A stretch of DNA of 64,000 nucleotides, from contig CAZZAX010000008.1 in assembly GCA_964653075.1 (NCBI GenBank), forward strand, positions 1 through 64,000, given 5' to 3'. Source of the stretch: NIOZ-UU13 sp964653075. GTDB lineage: Bacteria > Planctomycetota > Phycisphaerae > Sedimentisphaerales > Anaerobacaceae. Under the pieces are notes generated by a model. That model saw only the letters and a list, made by a program, of their open reading frames with translations, was not told the DNA's origin and ran no database searches. Of the stretch, positions 60,599 through 64,000 are shown in pieces. The position numbers and the translations under genes are program-made. How positions within the stretch are numbered: position 1 is the first letter of the stretch; every line of letters starts with the position of its first letter.

Positions 60599-62695
60599 TT
60601 ATTGGTGTGTCTTGTTTTCGAGTTCTTTGATATGCCGGATAATCTCTTCAGCCTGTTTACGCAAATTCTCGTCTTTAGAGACAGCAAGCAGCTTGTTCAT
60701 TGCTGTCCTGGCCCTTTCACTGTGAGTATCTATAATTGTCCCGGCTATCTTTATCGCGGCCATTGCCGCTTCTGCTCTGACTTCCTCGGCCTGCAGTAAC
60801 GGCTCGACCATTTCCAAAGCTCCCGGGTCACTTATGTTTGACAAACCTGATAGCACAAGTTTTTGCTCTGCCGAACTCCGGGCTTGATACATGGCCCGCC
60901 GGCACAACTCAAGCGTTTTCTCTGCTGGACGCCCCTGAACAGGCAGAGACAACAGCCGTACAAAACCGCGCAGCGCCAAAAGCCGATGTATTTGGTTTTG
61001 TGTGCTGCAGTAAATTTCCGGCAAAACTTCTGACGCCCCCGCATTCGGCCATTTGGCCAATGCACGGACGGATGTATCCTGCACAGTGGGATTCGCCTCT
61101 TTTGATGCAACCTCAAGTGTTCTCAGCGCTTTACTATTTGCGATACCTCCGAGCACACGCAGCAGCGAACATCTGACAGCCACACGCTTCTCACCGTGCA
61201 GCCCAGCCAATACAGCATCGGCCTGCTTACTCGTCTCGCTGATCTTGCGCGAAACCATTACGACGGCTCGCTCAGCTTCTCTGCGACTACCGTCATCTTC
61301 CAGCTTCACAAGAAGTTTCACCAGCGATGGCAAATCTTTCTCACGCCCAAGCCTGCCTAAAGCCTTAAACGCTGCTTTGCGTACCTTCCTATCCGGGTTT
61401 ACCGCCTCCGCTAACAGTGCCGGGACTGCATCAACAGCATCACGCTCGGCAAGTACCTGAATTAATTGCCGCCGCACGCTCGGTTGCGAATTCTGCATGC
61501 TTTGTACTATTGCTTCATCAACTCTGCTTCCGCGAAGCAGTTTAAGACTATTTATTGCTGTGCTTGTTTCCTCGGAGCTCAATCCTTCTGTAGCGGTTTT
61601 GACCAGGTATTCTACAAAAGAAGCGTCTCCGAGTTTTCCGACGGCCTGTAATACTGCTTTTCTGACCTCCGGGTTCGTGCTCCTGGCCGCCGCTGTTATC
61701 GCAGGCAGCGCAGTGTCATCGCCGCGGTCTGCAAGAGCACCAATCAGAAGCACCTGTTCATCAGGTGATGTCTTTGACAATTCACCTGCAAATTCTTCGG
61801 TAACGCCGTTGCCTTGCATCGTCCGAACACAGCTTCTGCCTGTGGTTCGCACCATACGGTTTTCATCCCGCAGAGCAGAAATGACCAAGGGCACTATATC
61901 CTGCCCGCCAATGTCTGCCAGACCCTTGATGGCCGCACTTCGGATAATAGGAGTTTCGTTTTTGTCGGCCAGTTCCCTGTAGATTATGGTCGCTTGCTTT
62001 GTTTCGCCTTCGGCCATGAGGTCTTCGGCGCATCTAAGGTACGCATCTGTCGCTGCGAATTGAAGTTCCGAATCACTTTTGGCCCTGGTTTCTACCAATA
62101 ATTTTATCGCCCGCGCACCACCGATTTTTCCCAGCGCTGCAACCGCAGCTTCGCTGACTTCCCTTTCCGTTCCGATTATAAATTTGCCGATTGCTTCTAC
62201 GCTTTGGTTGTCGCCTCGGTCGCCCAATAGATTTATGATGCGAATCTGCACTTTCGGCGAAACCCTGTTCAGCGCTTCACGCAGTGCCTTGCCGGCCTCT
62301 TCGCTCGGGTTCTGCCCGATTGCATAACATGCTATGTCCGCAGTCTTCTCGTCCATCAGCAGCCTGGCAATTGCAGGTACCGAATCAGCCGTCCCGATAA
62401 ACCAAAGCTGCCTGCAGATGAACGACTTACTCTCTAATGTGGCTTCATCAAGCAGCTCAGCCAATCGAAGCTCGATGTATTTACGCTGCTCTGGCTGGTT
62501 TTGTGATTCCCGGATGAGTTTTTCCACAGCTATAAGCGGCTCTCTGCTCATCCCGCGTTCATAGTTGACAATCGCGGCTAATTTTTCGTCAATCTCCGGT
62601 TTATTGAACGCTGCCCAGGCATTATTACTTAGAGCGGAGTTCGCGCAAATCCATACCAACAGAAGTCGGATAAATGCTTTTGCGGAAATTCTCAT
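60599..62695 (-). CDS. Secreted HEAT-repeat protein
   Basis: 698 residues. A signal peptide (FIRLLLVWICANSALSNNAWA) is followed by at least ten HEAT-type helical repeats. Examples are VSEAAVAALGKIGGARAIKLL, PEVRKAVLQAVGKLGDASFVEYL and RKVRKAAFKALGRLGREKDLPSL; proline and charged residues recur at the usual points. HEAT arrays bind other proteins or present enzymes, here in the envelope. AAGGA is 7 bases before the ATG. It is 14 bases after the FG-GAP lipoprotein gene on the same strand, so the two probably form an operon and act together. Confidence 0.88.
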   Translation of the reverse strand: MRISAKAFIRLLLVWICANSALSNNAWAAFNKPEIDEKLAAIVNYERGMSREPLIAVEKLIRESQNQPEQRKYIELRLAELLDEATLESKSFICRQLWFIGTADSVPAIARLLMDEKTADIACYAIGQNPSEEAGKALREALNRVSPKVQIRIINLLGDRGDNQSVEAIGKFIIGTEREVSEAAVAALGKIGGARAIKLLVETRAKSDSELQFAATDAYLRCAEDLMAEGETKQATIIYRELADKNETPIIRSAAIKGLADIGGQDIVPLVISALRDENRMVRTTGRSCVRTMQGNGVTEEFAGELSKTSPDEQVLLIGALADRGDDTALPAITAAARSTNPEVRKAVLQAVGKLGDASFVEYLVKTATEGLSSEETSTAINSLKLLRGSRVDEAIVQSMQNSQPSVRRQLIQVLAERDAVDAVPALLAEAVNPDRKVRKAAFKALGRLGREKDLPSLVKLLVKLEDDGSRREAERAVVMVSRKISETSKQADAVLAGLHGEKRVAVRCSLLRVLGGIANSKALRTLEVASKEANPTVQDTSVRALAKWPNAGASEVLPEIYCSTQNQIHRLLALRGFVRLLSLPVQGRPAEKTLELCRRAMYQARSSAEQKLVLSGLSNISDPGALEMVEPLLQAEEVRAEAAMAAIKIAGTIIDTHSERARTAMNKLLAVSKDENLRKQAEEIIRHIKELENKTHQ

Positions 62696-62709
62696 GGTCT
62701 GGTCCTTAG

Positions 62710-63951
62710 CTATCTATTGGATTTGCTTTTGTTCTCGAAATATACAGGACCACCCCATTTACCTGTTACCACTATATCGAGGTCTCCGTCACCGTCCATA
62801 TCAACCACGGGAATATTAAGGCTTGAGCCGATACCCTCACCATAGGAAATAGTATGTCTGACCCATTCGACAATAGCACCGCGTTTCAATTCATACCAGT
62901 AAACACACAATGGAGAACGGGCGTCCGGGTCGTTACCGTTATGGGCGAGAAATCGTTTTCCCGTAACAAAGTCGAGGTCGCCGTCCTCATCAAGGTCGGC
63001 TAACGTTATACTGTGGGCCTGAGACCATGATTTATCAATCACATGTCGCTGCCAGGTAATTTTCGACGCTTTTCTTACCTGCTTATACCAGAATATTCCA
63101 TGTTTATGGGCCGAGCTGGTTATAATATCGTTCAGTCCGTCCTCATCAACATCATAAACCCATATCTGGGGCGTATGTTCAGCCTGCCCTTCGGTCAGGC
63201 TGCCGATTGCCAGAGGGTGTTCTTTCCATTGACCCTTGCGAGTCTCAGCAGGCGCCTCATACCAGGCACTGGGCCGCAAAATGTCAGGCCGACCGTCTCC
63301 GTTTATGTCCCCGACACCACCACCGAACGGCTTACTGTTTTGGCTGACTTGCCGTTTAATCAGTCCGCGATTACCGTCGTCCTTAATCCCGATCTCGTAC
63401 CACTTGGTATCTGAGGTGTCCGGCAGAATCTCGAGCTTTTTACCATCGCCGTCAATGTCCCACAACTCTCCGCATTCGTAGTTGCCGTTCTTTTCGGCGA
63501 CAGTCATAGGCCAATGACCGCCCGCCGCTCCGGTATTACGATACCATTCGGCCTGTTTGCTGAACCAGCCGCATGTTGCGACGTCCAGCAGCCCGTCACC
63601 ATCGACATCCAGCGGAACATTCATAAAATCGTCCCAATAACCAATGCCTTTTTCGTCAACCGTATGTGTATTGCCTTGTGCATCGACCTTGCCTTCCAAT
63701 GCTCGAAATTGGTGGGCCTTCCAGTATGGTGCTTCATACCAGTATGGGCCGGCCAAAATGTCCGACTTTCCGTCATTGTTAAAGTCTCCCACACAACAGG
63801 CCTCACTGCGGAAATGCCCGACACGATGTGCGACAAACACGGGTTGTTGTGATGTTTCTAAGCCGGCGGAACATCCGGCCAGAACCGACAAAGCTGCACA
63901 AAGAGTAATAACAATAAGCCTGCTACGATAAATATAATTGCGGATGTTCAT
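62710..63951 (-). CDS. FG-GAP/VCBS-repeat lipoprotein
   Basis: 413 residues. The lipoprotein signal ALSVLAGC has a clear lipobox with Cys27. Seven integrin-like blades follow, each with a calcium-binding loop: DFNNDGKSDI, DVDGDGLLDV, DIDGDGKKLE, DINGDGRPDI, DVDEDGLNDI, DLDEDGDLDF and DMDGDGDLDI. These FG-GAP units build a propeller that often binds sugars, cells or partner proteins. A polysaccharide-linked surface role is likely but not proven. AGGACAGG is next to the ATG. It precedes the HEAT-repeat gene by 14 bases. Confidence 0.9.
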   Translation of the reverse strand: MNIRNYIYRSRLIVITLCAALSVLAGCSAGLETSQQPVFVAHRVGHFRSEACCVGDFNNDGKSDILAGPYWYEAPYWKAHQFRALEGKVDAQGNTHTVDEKGIGYWDDFMNVPLDVDGDGLLDVATCGWFSKQAEWYRNTGAAGGHWPMTVAEKNGNYECGELWDIDGDGKKLEILPDTSDTKWYEIGIKDDGNRGLIKRQVSQNSKPFGGGVGDINGDGRPDILRPSAWYEAPAETRKGQWKEHPLAIGSLTEGQAEHTPQIWVYDVDEDGLNDIITSSAHKHGIFWYKQVRKASKITWQRHVIDKSWSQAHSITLADLDEDGDLDFVTGKRFLAHNGNDPDARSPLCVYWYELKRGAIVEWVRHTISYGEGIGSSLNIPVVDMDGDGDLDIVVTGKWGGPVYFENKSKSNR

Positions 63952-64000
63952 TTCCTGTCCTTTCTTTTTTACCTGTTCGGATTTCGTGTATCGAATTTCG

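Overview
The window looks like a chromosomal segment of a Planctomycetota bacterium, most likely a Phycisphaerae/Sedimentisphaerales-type marine or sediment lineage (inference). The signs are five secreted pseudopilin-like proteins with the GFTLIELLVVIA N-terminus, three Tat-exported sulfatases, two Tat-exported Gfo/Idh/MocA dehydrogenases, several very large PQQ-like beta-propeller proteins, DUF1080 and DUF6807-like proteins, HEAT and FG-GAP proteins, and non-coding repeat blocks of a kind common in such genomes. No rRNA, tRNA, CRISPR array or intact insertion sequence was seen.

Layout. 1-5 kb: a sugar ABC transporter ATPase cut by the window edge, preceded by a relic of a URO-D gene, an intact URO-D-family methyltransferase-like gene whose 3' end runs through a two-hairpin repeat, and a minus-strand group of a DRE-TIM acyltransferase (homocitrate / Re-citrate synthase-like), an acyl carrier protein and a GlmU-like sugar nucleotidyltransferase. 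5-13 kb: a 1114-residue exported methyltransferase-like/PQQ fusion protein, then an exporter-like operon (membrane-anchored 400-residue protein, two paralogous FtsX-type permeases, LolD-type ATPase). 13-15.5 kb: a molybdate/tungstate-type ABC transporter whose binding-protein gene survives only as a 3' fragment. 15.6-33 kb: a long minus-strand run of secreted proteins: pseudopilins, a lipoprotein methyltransferase, two more giant methyltransferase-like/PQQ proteins, an exported PLP aminotransferase, two sulfatases, a DUF4185-like protein and a Gfo/Idh enzyme. 33-42 kb: HisF, a PQQ protein, a secreted PHP phosphoesterase, a Wzz-like protein and two pseudopilins. 42-45 kb: a PhoD-like phosphatase and a DUF1080 protein. 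45.3-50.5 kb: an AT-rich accessory island (membrane protein; HTH plus ImmA-like protease pair) between two repeat-rich non-coding arms. 50.5-64 kb: EF-hand/coiled-coil protein, Gfo/Idh, DUF6807, sulfatase, TIM-barrel isomerase, an MFS-spermidine synthase-TPR fusion, a pseudopilin, a HEAT protein and an FG-GAP lipoprotein.

Functionally the window reads as envelope and extracytoplasmic carbohydrate chemistry: desulfation (sulfatases), oxidation of sugars (Gfo/Idh), likely keto-glycoside cleavage (DUF1080) and isomerisation (TIM barrel), with no recognisable classical glycoside hydrolase. The strongest candidate for something undescribed is a set of three exported proteins that join a class-I methyltransferase-like Rossmann domain to two PQQ-like propellers. 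The domain order in one is a circular permutation of the order in the other two. A separate lipoprotein methyltransferase is encoded directly after one of them, with its ribosome binding site inside that gene's 3' end.
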